Shown here one piece after another: positions 1-10,700 of a stretch of 64,000 nt of DNA. Every line of letters starts with the position of its first letter. Position 1 is the stretch's first letter. The translations under genes were made by a program, and so were the position numbers. The notes beneath the pieces are model-generated. The model was not told the origin of the DNA and made no database searches. It worked only from the letters and a program-made list of their open reading frames with translations. The DNA comes from Phoronis australis (Eukaryota; Phoronida; Phoronidae), in contig NMRA01000569.1 in NCBI GenBank assembly GCA_002633005.1, forward strand, positions 124,001 through 188,000, written 5' to 3'.

Positions 1-1256
1 GATTCCCAGGTGGGTCCCACACTTTTTTAGGGAGGAGGGGAATGTTGTAATCATCAACATCATTCGTCCTTTATCTTTCTGTGATGTCTTGTGATTTGTC
101 AGTTTTATGGTTCCCCGGATACTTCTTTCTTTTATTCAAACTGCTGGCGGGAACCCTGCTGGCAGTCTTTCAGCCAGCAATCAGGATGTCAGGGATGGGC
201 ATTTAGATTGGGTTTTACTGAAGCTTGAATAGCTGTGTTTTAACTGGTGAGTACTTCTAGAGGCCTAGCTAGTGAACCNATGTTTAGTAAGTCTACAGCC
301 ATTGACTTGATTCTCACGATGTTTTCCAGGCGCATCAGTCAGTTTCGTAGAATGCTAACAAAACTGCATTTTGATGTCTTACATATGGCTCAGAACTTCC
401 GACAAGTGAGCTGAACCAGTCCTCTCTATTACGGCGTATTACGCTGGCATTTAGCTCTAGAGTCCCTGCACAAACAGCCAGTCCAACAGTGCATAGCAAG
501 AAACCGGTTTTTATCAATACCAGTACCGTAGTGCGGTGCCAATGACAGTTACGGTGAATTACGGGTTACTACCATGACATTATCATTGACAGTGGACAAG
601 TCACAAGAATGGTAAAGTGTTCACCTTGCCAAGTGAAGAAGATGGTTTGGTTGCTCTCCTTCTCCAAGAGGCTCGCAGTCATGTTCATCAAAGTAACAAG
701 CCATATCAAATGAGATAGATAACCCTAGGCTAGACTACCAGTGTAGTCCTAGCTTACATAAACGTCATATGGCTATGCGTCACTGGCAAAAGGCGTCTGC
801 TACACGTACATGATTCAGCAACACCAAAAACTCACGTCCGGTTAATTATAGGCTACAGCCGCAGTTCGGTTTTAAACTTACCTGAAATGTCAGATACTAA
901 TAATATATCAATTCACTAAAATATATCAATTTTGACCATGCCTTTCATCGAACGTTTTATTGCTTTTTATTTTTATTATTCGGTTTATTGGCTACAGTTA
1001 GTACTCAACAATTCCTTCGACGCAGTTACGTCAGATACAGAGCATAAGTTTGACTGCACTTGCTAGTAGTCTGTGGTCATATTTGGCCGTCATTCATTTC
1101 TGGAGAATTATTCACCAAGCCTGGTAGGTGTCTTAGTCCGTATTGCTCTTGTGTTCACGTGGAGACGTCGGAAGTAGTTGCCTCACTGTTTGCGGGAAAG
1201 AACAATTTTGCAAGGCAAATACTGAAATAGTTAGTAGCGACAGTACTCAGTAGGCA
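1..1256. other. Left flank, no recognised gene
   Basis: No long reading frame or family match is visible here. The only coding-like stretch is a possible terminal exon at 593-718, listed separately. One undetermined base lies at 279. The segment ends where the first copy of the Penelope-associated inverted module begins, near 1257. Confidence 0.5.
593..718 (+). CDS. Possible terminal exon of an unidentified gene
   Basis: An acceptor-like sequence ending in AG at 591-592 is followed by 41 open codons and a TAG stop at 716-718. The peptide contains the run LPSEEDGLVALLLQEARSH, which looks more like protein than random translation because it is acidic and leucine-rich without low-complexity bias. 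In this frame a TGA stop lies just upstream of the acceptor, as expected for an exon edge. I do not recognise the family and could not find a matching upstream exon between 1 and 590. It may equally be a chance frame or a transposon remnant. Confidence 0.2.
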   Translation, partial: WTSHKNGKVFTLPSEEDGLVALLLQEARSHVHQSNKPYQMR

Positions 1257-1559
1257 TAGGCAATGACCATCGCCTCTGTTGGCCCGAACCAGAGGCGATG
1301 CAGAGGCTATAGGCGCTCTGTACGCCGGAAGCTTTTCGGAGAATTATGCCTCGCATTGGCTAAAACATCAAAGTCACGTTGTTATAAATACCTTTTGCGC
1401 ATAGAGGAACACCTTAATTAGGTCATTAGGAGGTTGTGGATGTGTAGTTTAATTCCTTCCAACTTGAACAAAACTCCCGACCATTATCAAACTTTTTCTT
1501 CGAGCAGTTCCTATTTCAGTTCCCAAAATTGTGAACTCATCATTTACTCAGCGCACGCC
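1257..1559 (-). repeat. Penelope-associated inverted module, copy A
   Basis: Copy A is about 300 bp and is the reverse complement of copy B at 1946-2229. It holds a hairpin with 11-bp arms (CATCGCCTCTG and its complement) near 1267-1299, and TATAAATA at 1383-1390 on the plus strand. It ends in a GCGCACGCC stretch. Copies C and D near 3.9-5.4 kb belong to the same family. The placement around a Penelope-like reverse transcriptase suggests these are the terminal repeats (pLTRs) of that element. About 390 bp separate A from B, and I see no gene in that spacer. Confidence 0.7.
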
Positions 1560-1945
1560 AAGACTGAGATATGACCTCATTCTTTTAACCAGGCCGAAGG
1601 TCAGAAGTTGCGGTCCTACCGGCGAACGAGAAAGCTGAAGTCCCCGCCCTTTGCGTACATGCTGCCGGGAACCAGCCGTGCATTTGCCGTGTTGTTAAAC
1701 ATTAAAATGTCAAATATGTGCACAAAGACTATTAAATGTCATATCAACAGCATTTATTTTTATCAAATACAAACAATGATTCATTGAAATACAATCAGTT
1801 TCAAGTAACGCCAATAAAAGACAAGTATAAGTGGTGGCATTTTGGAAACGAACATTTGACTGACAAGACTGCAATGGCTCACCTTTGGCCTATTTAAAGA
1901 TTGAGGTCATGAATTCACATCACCTAGCGAGCACGTTAAAAATTG

Positions 1946-2229
1946 GAGCGTGCGCAGTATGAAAATGGTTCACGATTTTGGGAACTGAATGAGTGACTGC
2001 TCGAATAAAAAGTTCAATAACGGAAGTATTTGTTCGAGTTGGAAGGAATTAAACACACCGACAACCTCCTAAGGTGTCCCTCTATATGCAAAAGGTATTT
2101 ATAACAATGTGACTTTCATGCTTTAGCCAGTGCGAAGAATAATTCGCCGAAAAGCTTCCGGCGTATGGAGCGCCTATAGGAGCTGCATCGCCTCTGTTCG
2201 GGCCAACAGAGGCGATGGTCATTGCCTAT
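1946..2229 (+). repeat. Penelope-associated inverted module, copy B
   Basis: Copy B is the inverted partner of copy A. It contains a near-perfect hairpin with 13-bp arms (CATCGCCTCTGTT and its complement) and a 6-base loop at 2187-2218. TATAAATA reads on the minus strand at 2103-2096, the same direction as the reverse transcriptase frame downstream. The sequence GCGCCTATAGGAGC at 2170-2183 recurs almost exactly as a palindrome at the opposite edge of the element (3901-3914). Between B and the start of the nuclease frame, 2230-2551 is AT-rich with no gene visible. Confidence 0.7.
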
Positions 2230-2551
2230 AACGACAGTAGCATAGGCCTACAGAGTCTTCTTATTCTTGGTTCAAGTTAGGCAATACGTAGCGTAGAAAA
2301 TATATCTGAAACTAAATAAGGCGATGCAGATCCTCCCAAGGATACAATTGTTTCATGAAATGAAGAATATAAATCGGTAAATAAAACAACAAGAATGGAT
2401 CAACTGAAATTTGAAATTTTCGGATGTAATAACTTCCTTTGTCAACAAAAACAGAAATAAAGTAAAATCAAACACAAAATGACAATTGACATAATAAGAT
2501 ATGGTGTAATGAACATGATACATTTTTGCGTAAAAAATTCAATGACATATT

Positions 2552-3944
2552 TTAAGAAGTTTTTATGTTCAGTCCATGAGGTTCTATTGTATTAAGTTTG
2601 TCTATCCAATTTTGTTCTCTTTTGAGTCTGTGAGGGGTACTGGGGTGTTCGAGTTTTTCTATTATTTGTACAGAAAGATCTTGAATATTATGGTTTTTGG
2701 AATTGAAATGATTACCTATAGTATCAGAAATGTTTTTATGTATTATGTTAAATCTATGATTACGAAACCGAGTTTGTAGATTATGTTGAGTTTGTCCTAT
2801 GTATTGGATAGAACATTTTTTACAAGTTATAAGGTAAATAATATTGTTGGTGGTGCAATCAGAATAATGTTTTATTTCAAAGTTTTCATTGGTTTGGGAA
2901 GACTGGAAAAAAGTGCTATCGTTGATGAAGTTACACATTTTACACCTAGCTTTGTTACATTGTGTGTTGCCAATAGGTTTGTCAGTTTGGTGTATATTGT
3001 CGATATTAGTTTTAACTAAATAATCTTTTAGATTTTTACATTTTCTCCAAGAAATTATAGGTGGATGAGGAAATAGGTTTTTCATTTGAGGGGAAATATG
3101 CATCGTAGAAAGATGTTTTTTGAAGACGTGGCTAATTCCGTTTAAACATGGATTGAACATAGTTATGAATGGTATTCTATTAGTAGTATTGCCTTTAGTT
3201 TTAGTTCTTAAAGATTCATTTCGTGTAATTGAGCGGACTTTGTCAAACTGTTTGTGTATAAGATGTAACCTTGGGGAAACAACGTTGAATTAGATAGTAC
3301 TTGAGTTCTTTTAAACGGTTATTAAAGGAAGTTTCTTCTGAACAAATGCGTCGAATTCTTAGGGCAAGGCTATATGGAAGGCTTTTCTTGCAATGAAAGG
3401 GATGACACGAGTGATATGACAGATACTGGTGTTTGTCAGTTTCTTTACAGAATAAGTCAGTTTCTAGTTTATCATACTTAAGGGTGACAGTTACATCTAA
3501 AAATGAGACTTTATTTTGAGAAATGTCATGAGTGAACTTTATAGTAGGGCGAAATTTGTTAATATTTTCTAAAAATACATCTAATTTTTGTGGGCCATGG
3601 GTTCATATCATAAAAATGTCATCAATGTATCTTAGCCAGAGAAGGGGTTTTTCAGAGCAGGATTTGATGAAGCTGTTTTCAAGATTTCTCATAAAAAGGT
3701 TGGCGAAAGTAGGAGCAACCCTAGTTCCCATAGCTGTGCCTAATATTTAGAGATAGTGATTATTATTAAAGGTAAAATGATTCATGGTAAGTACATGTTC
3801 AAGAAGACAGCGAATAGAAGATGTAGGTACATTAGGATTATTACGTTGACTAAGAAACTTGGTACAGGCTGTCTTGAATGGCCCCAATAAAAATGTTGAT
3901 GCTCCTATAGGAGCAAATACTCCTGTAAACAATTTTTTTTTCAA
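2552..3944 (-). mobile_element. Penelope-like retroelement, decayed RT plus GIY-YIG
   Basis: Read on the minus strand, 3944-3230 encodes the C-terminal half of a Penelope-type reverse transcriptase. It shows the GTAMGTRVAPTFANLFM box (3738-3682) and the catalytic RYIDDIF box (around 3630-3610). It continues through SFLDVTV and then, after a frame change near 3250, into an intact 202-residue frame (3160-2552). That frame carries a cysteine cluster (CNKARCKMC) followed by a GIY-YIG nuclease domain with YLITC, YIGQT and a downstream arginine. Damage: a stop replaces the expected residue just before the GTAMGT box (near 3750), another stop follows the YIDD box (near 3607), and one frameshift lies near 3250. 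The N-terminal part of the RT is absent, with the break at a 14-bp palindrome at 3901-3914. Such elements copy themselves by target-primed reverse transcription using the nuclease. This copy is not functional as it stands. Confidence 0.92.
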
Positions 3945-3995
3945 GCAGTCCTTTGCTCAGTTGCTCAGCAACTTGCCGTTTTTACACTGCGCTCA
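3901..3995 (-). repeat. Penelope-associated module, partial copy C
   Basis: This shorter copy has the same orientation as A. It matches the GTATTTG...CAACTGA...GACTGC...GCGCAGTGT part of copies B and D when reverse complemented. It starts at the perfect palindrome GCTCCTATAGGAGC (3901-3914), which overlaps the end of the reverse transcriptase frame. It stops where MITE 1 begins. With D it forms an inverted pair around that MITE, mirroring the A-B pair. Confidence 0.6.
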
Positions 3996-4272
3996 CAGTG
4001 GCGGATCTAGGATACCTTAAGGGGGGCCAACATCCTCAGGGAATTGGGCAAAGCGCGATTGTATGTGCACAGGCGGCCTGAAAGCTGCGGGGGCTGAAGA
4101 TGTAGTCCTGCTGTTCAGAAAATCTATCGGTGGACTAAAAACAAAAAAGCGGGAACGTGTTCTCGCGTCTGAGCCCCCCCAACGTCCTACCTCGTGAACT
4201 CAATATTTCTTCACGCTGTCGCTGTTTCATTTTGCTTGCGGCATCCAAGTTGGGGCCCTAAATCTGCCTATG
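3996..4272. mobile_element. MITE 1 (CAGTGGCGGAT ends)
   Basis: The 277-bp element starts CAGTGGCGGATCTAGG and ends ATCTGCCTATG, an imperfect inverted repeat. The direct repeat GCTCA flanks it at 3991-3995 and 4273-4277, consistent with a target-site duplication. It has no coding capacity. It sits exactly between copies C and D of the Penelope module. MITE 2 at 4920-5076 shares the terminal sequence, so this is a small family mobilised by a transposase not present here. Confidence 0.7.
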
Positions 4273-4276
4273 GCTC

Positions 4277-5417
4277 ACTCCTATTTTTACGGTGCACCAG
4301 AAGCGCACGCAGTGTTAAAAATAGCCAGTTACCGATTTGGGCAACTGAACGAATGACTGCTTAAAACATTTTGATTACGGGAGTATTTGTTCGAGTTGAA
4401 AGGAATTAAAGACATCGACAACCTTAACCCTTCATCCACCAAACTGGTGTTTCAGAGTTGTAATTTCATGTTTTACATCTTTTTTAAAAACACCAAAAGG
4501 GAAATAAATGTCATTAGTTTAATACTATATTATATTATGCCACAAGAATATACCTATTTAACATTTTTGAGTTTGCGCCCATTTCATGCTTTTCAATGTG
4601 CGTTTTAGTGTTTTAATTTGGAGTTTCAATGTGCATTTTAATGTTTTAATATGGAGAAGCAGGGACACCTGTTGCCAAAATATAAAAAACACATCTTCTG
4701 TGCATTTTTCTTGTGTTGGTAACTGCAGCTCTGATGACTTATTGTACAGAATATAAAAGCAAGCTAAAATGATATAAGCTTTATAACAGCAATTTAACTT
4801 GAGATCACCAAAAACATAGTGCACTCATTGTTCAATCAGTATCTGTAATATTTGTTCGGTAAGCTACTTGGCTGTTTTTATAAATTTAGGCGTAGAAGTT
4901 TTGGTCCACACACCGTTTTCAGGGGCGGATCCAGGATTTTGAGTTAGGGGGGCCCGGGCAGAGTATTGGCCAGGATTTTGCCCGTCGGACATTCGCACCC
5001 CCATACTACGATATGGAATCTGGGAGAATTTTAGGGGGGTCATGGCCCCCTTGGGCCCCCTCTAAATCCGCCACTGGTTTTTAGTAAAAAGCTCACTACA
5101 GGGGATATGTTTTTGTAAACTTAGATGTAAAAGCCTTGGTTTACACATTTTTATGTAAAAACCTCACTGTGGTGTGTGTAGGGGGAGGATTACTGGTGAA
5201 ATATGGGAGTAACGCGCTGTTGGAATCATGGACGCCCAAGAATATTGTGAAGCTCATTTTGGATACCCTATTTTCGAAATCCTAGATAAAGCCCTGGACG
5301 ACCCCCTAAGGAGTCCCTCTATATGCAAAAGGTACTTATAACAATGTGACTTTGATGTTTCAATCATTGTGAGGCATAATTCGCTGAAAAGCTTATGGTG
5401 TGAAGCTCCTGTTGGAG
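4277..5417 (+). repeat. Penelope-associated module, copy D, split by an insertion
   Basis: The left half (about 4277-4425) matches copy B up to the GACAACCT position. The right half (about 5297-5417) resumes at CCCCTAAGGAGTCCCTCTA and runs on through the TATAAATA complement and the CGAAAAGCTT-like stretch. The 870 bp between them (4426-5296) is therefore a later insertion. It is AT-rich, contains MITE 2 and shows no gene. Confidence 0.6.
4920..5076. mobile_element. MITE 2 (CAGGGGCGGAT ends)
   Basis: A 157-bp element with ends CAGGGGCGGATCCAGG and AAATCCGCCACTG, which are inverted repeats of each other. GTTTT flanks both sides as a probable short target duplication. The interior is rich in G or C runs (GGGGGGCCC, GGGCCCCC) that could pair into one long hairpin. 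It is the same family as MITE 1 and non-coding. Confidence 0.7.
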
Positions 5418-5734
5418 TGTGTCTGCTGGGGACAGCCGAGACAGTTGTCTAGCTGAGTAGCTGCATTAAGTTTAACATCAAAATACTTATCAAGGAAATA
5501 ACGATTACAAAATTGGCACTAATCACTTACAAGGACAAGGGTACCAGATTTTTAGAATATATTTGGCGCCCTTTACCCAGTAGAGGAAACTGGTTCTCAA
5601 TCCAGACGGTGTGCACGTGACTTACTGTAAAATTTAGATCTCTAAGTTACACACCACCCGGGTAGCTCTGCTGTTCAACTCTTCATGAAACTTACATCAG
5701 TGTGCAGAACACTTGACCGATGAGGCTTGTGCAA

Positions 5735-6781
5735 AATCTGCCTGAGGCATGTACTAAGTAATCTGCCTGAGGCGTGTACTAAGTAATTATCTGCCTGAGG
5801 CGTGTACTAAGTAATTATCTGCCTGAGGCGTGTACTAAGTAATCTGCCTCAGGCATGTACTAAGTAATCTGCCTGAGGCGTGTACTAAGTAATCTGCCTC
5901 AGGCATGTACTAAGTAATCTGCCTCAGGCATGTACTAAGTAATCTGCCTCAAGCATGTACTAAGTAATCTGCCTGAGGCGTGTATTAAGTAATCTGCCAC
6001 AGTCATGTACTAAGTAATCTGCCTCAGGCATGTACTAAGTAATCTGCCTCAGGCATGTACTAAGTAATCTGCCTCAGGCATGTACTAAGTAATCTGCCTC
6101 AGGCATGTACTAAGTAATCTGCCTCAGACATGTACTAAGTAATCTGCCTCAGGCATGTACTAAGTAATCTGCCTCAGGCATGTACTAAGTAATCTGCCTC
6201 AGGCATGTACTAAGTAATCTGCCTCAGGCATGTACTAAGTAATCTGCCTCAGGCATGTACTAAGTAATCTGCCTCAGGCATGTACTAAGTAATCTGCCTC
6301 AGGCATGTACTAAGTAATCTGCCTCAGGCATGTACTAAGTAATCTGCCTCAGGCATGTACTAAGTAATCTGCCTCAGGCATGTACTAAGTAATCTGCCTC
6401 AGGCATGTACTAAGTAATCTGCCTCAGGCATGTACTAAGTAATCTGCCTCAGGCATGTACTAAGTAATCTGCCTCAGGCATGTACTAAGTAATCTGCCTC
6501 AGACATGTACTAAGTAATCTGCCTCAGGCATGTACTAAGTAATGCGCCTGAGGATGTACTAAGTAATCTGCCTCAGGCATGTACTAAGTAATCTGCCTCA
6601 GACATGTACTAAGTAATCTGCCTCAGGCATGTACTAAGTAATCTGCCTCAGGCATGTACTAAGTAATGCGCCTCAGGCATGTACTAAGTAATCTGCCTCA
6701 GGCATGTACTAAGTAATCTGCCTCAGGCATGTATTAAGTAATCTGCCTCGGGCATGTACTAAGTAATCTGCCTCAGGCATA
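5735..6781. repeat. 25-bp tandem satellite, about 41 copies
   Basis: The exact period is 25 bp (for example 6181, 6206 and 6231). The unit is AATCTGCCTCAGGCATG followed by TACTAAGT. Each unit holds two odd palindromes: TGCCT-C-AGGCA and TACT-A-AGTA. The first few units carry GAGGCG instead of CAGGCA and spacers 3-4 bp longer (TAATTATCTG). The interior is almost identical from copy to copy, with scattered single changes, which points to recent homogenisation. The array lies about 1 kb upstream of the GHITM coding start. It has no spacers, so it is not a CRISPR array. The bases 5418-5734 before it show no gene. Confidence 0.95.
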
Positions 6782-7759
6782 TGCTTCAAATTTTTTTCAC
6801 AAATGCGTGCACAGTTCTTAATGAGATGAGCCAAGGATCAATTTGCCCAAAACCAGAGTCTGGTATACACTTTAGAACAGCCATTGCTGGAGTATCCTGG
6901 TATTTGACGTCCACTTTTATCAGCTAATTCACTCCCTCCAAGGATAATGATGAAAATTGGCAAATTGTTCCTACTGAGAATAGCATGGCTGACGATGATT
7001 TTCAGACGGTCCAACTGCTGTATTGCCACCTACTGGCAATTTTGGTTTTGCCTGTGTTTTGCTATCTACCAAGTTCCTTGATGGAGCTTCATGAAATTTG
7101 GTACATGTATGTTTCTATTCATGAGAGTACAACTGACATGGTTTTAGGACAAATCCGACTGCTGTTGAGTCCACTTGTAGCAATTTTGCGTTTTTCATGA
7201 TATCTGCAAAGTTCCTTGATGTGTTGTATGTTCATTGAAGTTGGAAAAAAAGTTACAATCACTTAGACAAGAGCACATGCCCTGACTTTCGTTGCGCCCA
7301 TTATTTATATCTGTTCCTTGTCATCTGTCTCCTTATGCTCTAAACTACTTGAAGTCATGGCATGTGCCTATTGAGGAGAGCATTGCTGACTTCCTTTGTA
7401 CTCTGTCGACTCTATTATTGCTTCATCTAGTGACATTTTATATGCAATGTATGCAGTGCACAGAGTGGATGCATTCCTCTTTGCTCTTATTATCAAAGCT
7501 GATACAGAGACGTACTCAAAACAGAAAACACGTAATAATCTTATTGCTTTGCGCCATTTTGGTAGAAGCTTCAATCAATTCCACATGGCCTGGTCACAAT
7601 TTTGCTAGTTATTGCCTATGAAGGCGCAGCTTTTATTCCTGTCCTACATGAAATTGTCCTCGTTGATGCATTTGACTCGTTCTGCATGTGCTTGTCTTCT
7701 CTACAGGGATATACTTGTTTCATTCCAGTCACAACAGACTGTTGATTTAATTACTCATA
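6782..7759. other. GHITM 5' flank with a degenerate repeat
   Basis: Around 6860-7330 the sequence resembles the ~150-bp monomers found in the GHITM introns: GCCACCTACTGGCAATTTT near 7025, CATGAAATTTGG, and phrases on response to cell-like spacing. It is an old, decayed copy. Acceptor-like sites at 7701-7706 (CTACAG) and 7723-7728 (TTCCAG) could start the exon bearing the GHITM initiator, implying an upstream non-coding exon that I could not identify. Confidence 0.4.
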
Positions 7760-10700
7760 ATGATGGCGACCAAGCTGACCCGCATACCAATTATGACCTA
7801 TGTGTCAAGCCTAGGAAAGACTGCACAACTTCTTTCAAAACCCATAGTGAGTGGTAGTAAACCAGGACTCTGTATCCTGCGACAGAACTTTGCTAATGAT
7901 GTCAAAACTACAACACACAGAGTTCGAAGATCAAGAACTTTAAGGGAGGTGGCTGCAGCCCCAGCTGGACCAGGAGGTAAATGTAATTTCATATGCTAAA
8001 TTAAAAAGTTGTCCATCATTCAAATTTATCCAAGAATAGTATGCAAAAAAGGTTTTTCTCTTGACCACACTGACTACTTCTGAAATCTTCATTTCTTACC
8101 AAAATTGCTTGAATTGATATTTTTTACTCCTGAAATACTCGTGCACGAGTATTGTACTGAATACCAAATCAAAAATACCGGTACTCAGTATTCAGTACCC
8201 CCAATTGATATCTTGAAAGCTGAAAATATGGCTGATATTATGGTTCCATTCTTTACAGCATGTAGTGTGCAGCCGATCTTTCTAAGTAAAATATTGAACA
8301 AAGTTGCAGATTTTGTTTTTCATTTTCATATTTTTGTGACGTGAATCATACTCTGGTCATGCTTAATAAAAAAGCTACTCTGAAAGTTAGTGTGAGTATA
8401 TCACATGAACTGCTGCTAACCAAGTACAATGAAAAGAAATGTTGATAGCTTGTCTACTGAAGACGTGTGTGCAAGTAAACTAGTCTAGAAAATGACTTGG
8501 ATGTTTTTGTGGTAACTCTAATTTGGAAGTCAGAAGTAAGACACGAATCAAATCTGAGGTTGGTGTTAATCAATGCTCTGCTGTTGACGCTTTACAATCA
8601 TGTGTTTTTGGCCGTTCCATGTACTATATTTTATTCCAGCTTTCAATATTGGACAAGGAGTCTTACTTGGCTCTTCTGTAGTGGGATTGGGTGCGTTGTG
8701 TTACTATGGTCTGGGGATGTCTAGTGAAGTTGGAGCTATTGATAGAGCAGTGTAAGTAATGCTTGTTTTGCCTCTTGGCTTTCTTAGTAAGACCATTAAT
8801 CCTCATTTTTTAGTTTATTTATTTATTTATTTGTTGTAATATTTAAAACGAGGATGGCTTCTTCAGTGATAGCACTGCTTTCCAAAAAGGCCCTCAAGTT
8901 AAACACAAGGTTTACAAAAATTTACTTTTGAAGTTGTTTAATTTTTTTATATTTATTTTCTACTTGCATGCTCATTATCAATTTGAAGTATCAAATTGTT
9001 GAAGTTGATCATTGAATAAATTCCAGTGTGCATTATGTGTATTTCTTAAATGTAGTTTAAGTATGATTATCAAATCCATGGCAAATTTGTCACATGATCC
9101 CATTAGGTCACAAGAAAACAACAATGGAATCTGCAGGTGTTGGTTGACTAGAATTGAGTTGTTTAACAGCGTATCAGTTGAAATGCATCATCTGAACACT
9201 GTTGATTGAGTCCGAGCTCTTCATCTCAACAGCAATGTCTGATGGTAGCTATAGTATAAAATGTGAAAATGGCAAATCATTAATTTGGTGCTATTTTTTA
9301 TGAAAAGGGTGGGAATAAAAATATTTTACCTCTTTGTAGTTTCAATGTTCTCCATAGCCTTAGTTGAGTTCTGTAGACTGCAAGACATATGCTTGCACTT
9401 ATGGAACAGAAACACTGACATCAATCCTATAAATCAACAACTTTGCTGACCAATAACTTGAGTGGCTGCCATTTTGCAAGGACAGGCGTGTAAGCTCACG
9501 AGCATACTGTCTTGTGAAACACTCACTTTTCACTGGTGTGAGGTTTCATATTTCTTTTGAGAAAGTAGATATATGGAACACTCTCCTGTTTTGACCCGTT
9601 GCACTAACGAGTTTGAATTTTTGCCCTGACAAATTTTGCTTACTTGTGTGGAATTTGAAACTTAGTGCAATTAGTTCATTTTTTGGGAGATTGGTCATTG
9701 GAATTTTGGCATCAATTCAAATGCTCTAACTCCTCCATAGTATGGACATAGACTCATGTACATGTACAAAAAATTGTAATTTCTTTCAAGTTTGAATTGT
9801 GTATTGTCGAGGACACTGATTTTACTAAATATTTGTCCTTGTGCTTGTGGCCATATGAATGTTTGTCATCGGTGAATGATGAAGGTCAAGATCATCTATT
9901 TTGTAGTGTGTGGCCACAAGTTGTACGAGACAGAGTCAGAAGTACTTACATGTACTTTGGTGGCAGCATCGCTTTCACTGCACTCTCAGCTGCTGCTGTT
10001 TACCGCTCACCTGCAATGTTTCGACTCGTAACCAAAAACTCCTGGATGGTATGTTTTAGCATAGTGATTCATAAATAAATTTCGCCAAGTATGTTGCTCT
10101 GTCACTAAGTTTGTTTTTTTTTTGTTTGTTCGCACGATACAGGTCGCAATTTTCGTCCGATCATCACAAAATTTACACATAACACGTACTTCCGGAAGTA
10201 CTGGAAGCCTATTGTTTTTCGTCAAAATCGGATCCAAGATGGCGGCTGTGGCGGCCATTTTGTTTCCATTTAAAGGTTCAAATGCTTCTGGGGGCTACAA
10301 TGTTTTACGTAAAAGGCTAAGAATCGGCACAGTAAATGGACGGGAAGGTTGCTACAAGTATACCGGTTAAAGATGGCGGAAATATCGGCGATCGCGCATG
10401 CGCACCTCGATTTTGACCTAAAAACGTTTTCTCCTCTAGAGGGCGTATTATAAGACCAGTTCCTTCGAATTTTTCCAGGTATTAGTTTCTTATAACATGC
10501 TATTAAACAAAGCCGAAAAACCAGAAGTTGCTTTCAAGATGGCGGATCTGACGCATGTTGACCCATTTTCAGTCGTCTGGAGTGCGATTTTAAACGGGAA
10601 GAGAAAAAGACGTGATTTTTTTGCATGTAGATTCTTTGAAGTATATTCTTTCAAATGGCTTGTAACAATTTTTTTCTCAGACTTACCGTTTTCGAGTTAT

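Noticed and set aside
1257-2229. Hammerhead ribozyme in the Penelope modules
   Set aside because: A CGAAAAGC stretch next to a small stem is present, but the essential CTGANGA core is not found in any of the four copies.
2576-3019. Plus-strand reading frames opposite the Penelope nuclease
   Set aside because: They are antisense to a well-recognised GIY-YIG frame and have no family features of their own.
5735-6781. CRISPR array
   Set aside because: The 25-bp units are contiguous with no variable spacers, there are no cas genes, and the context is an animal genome.
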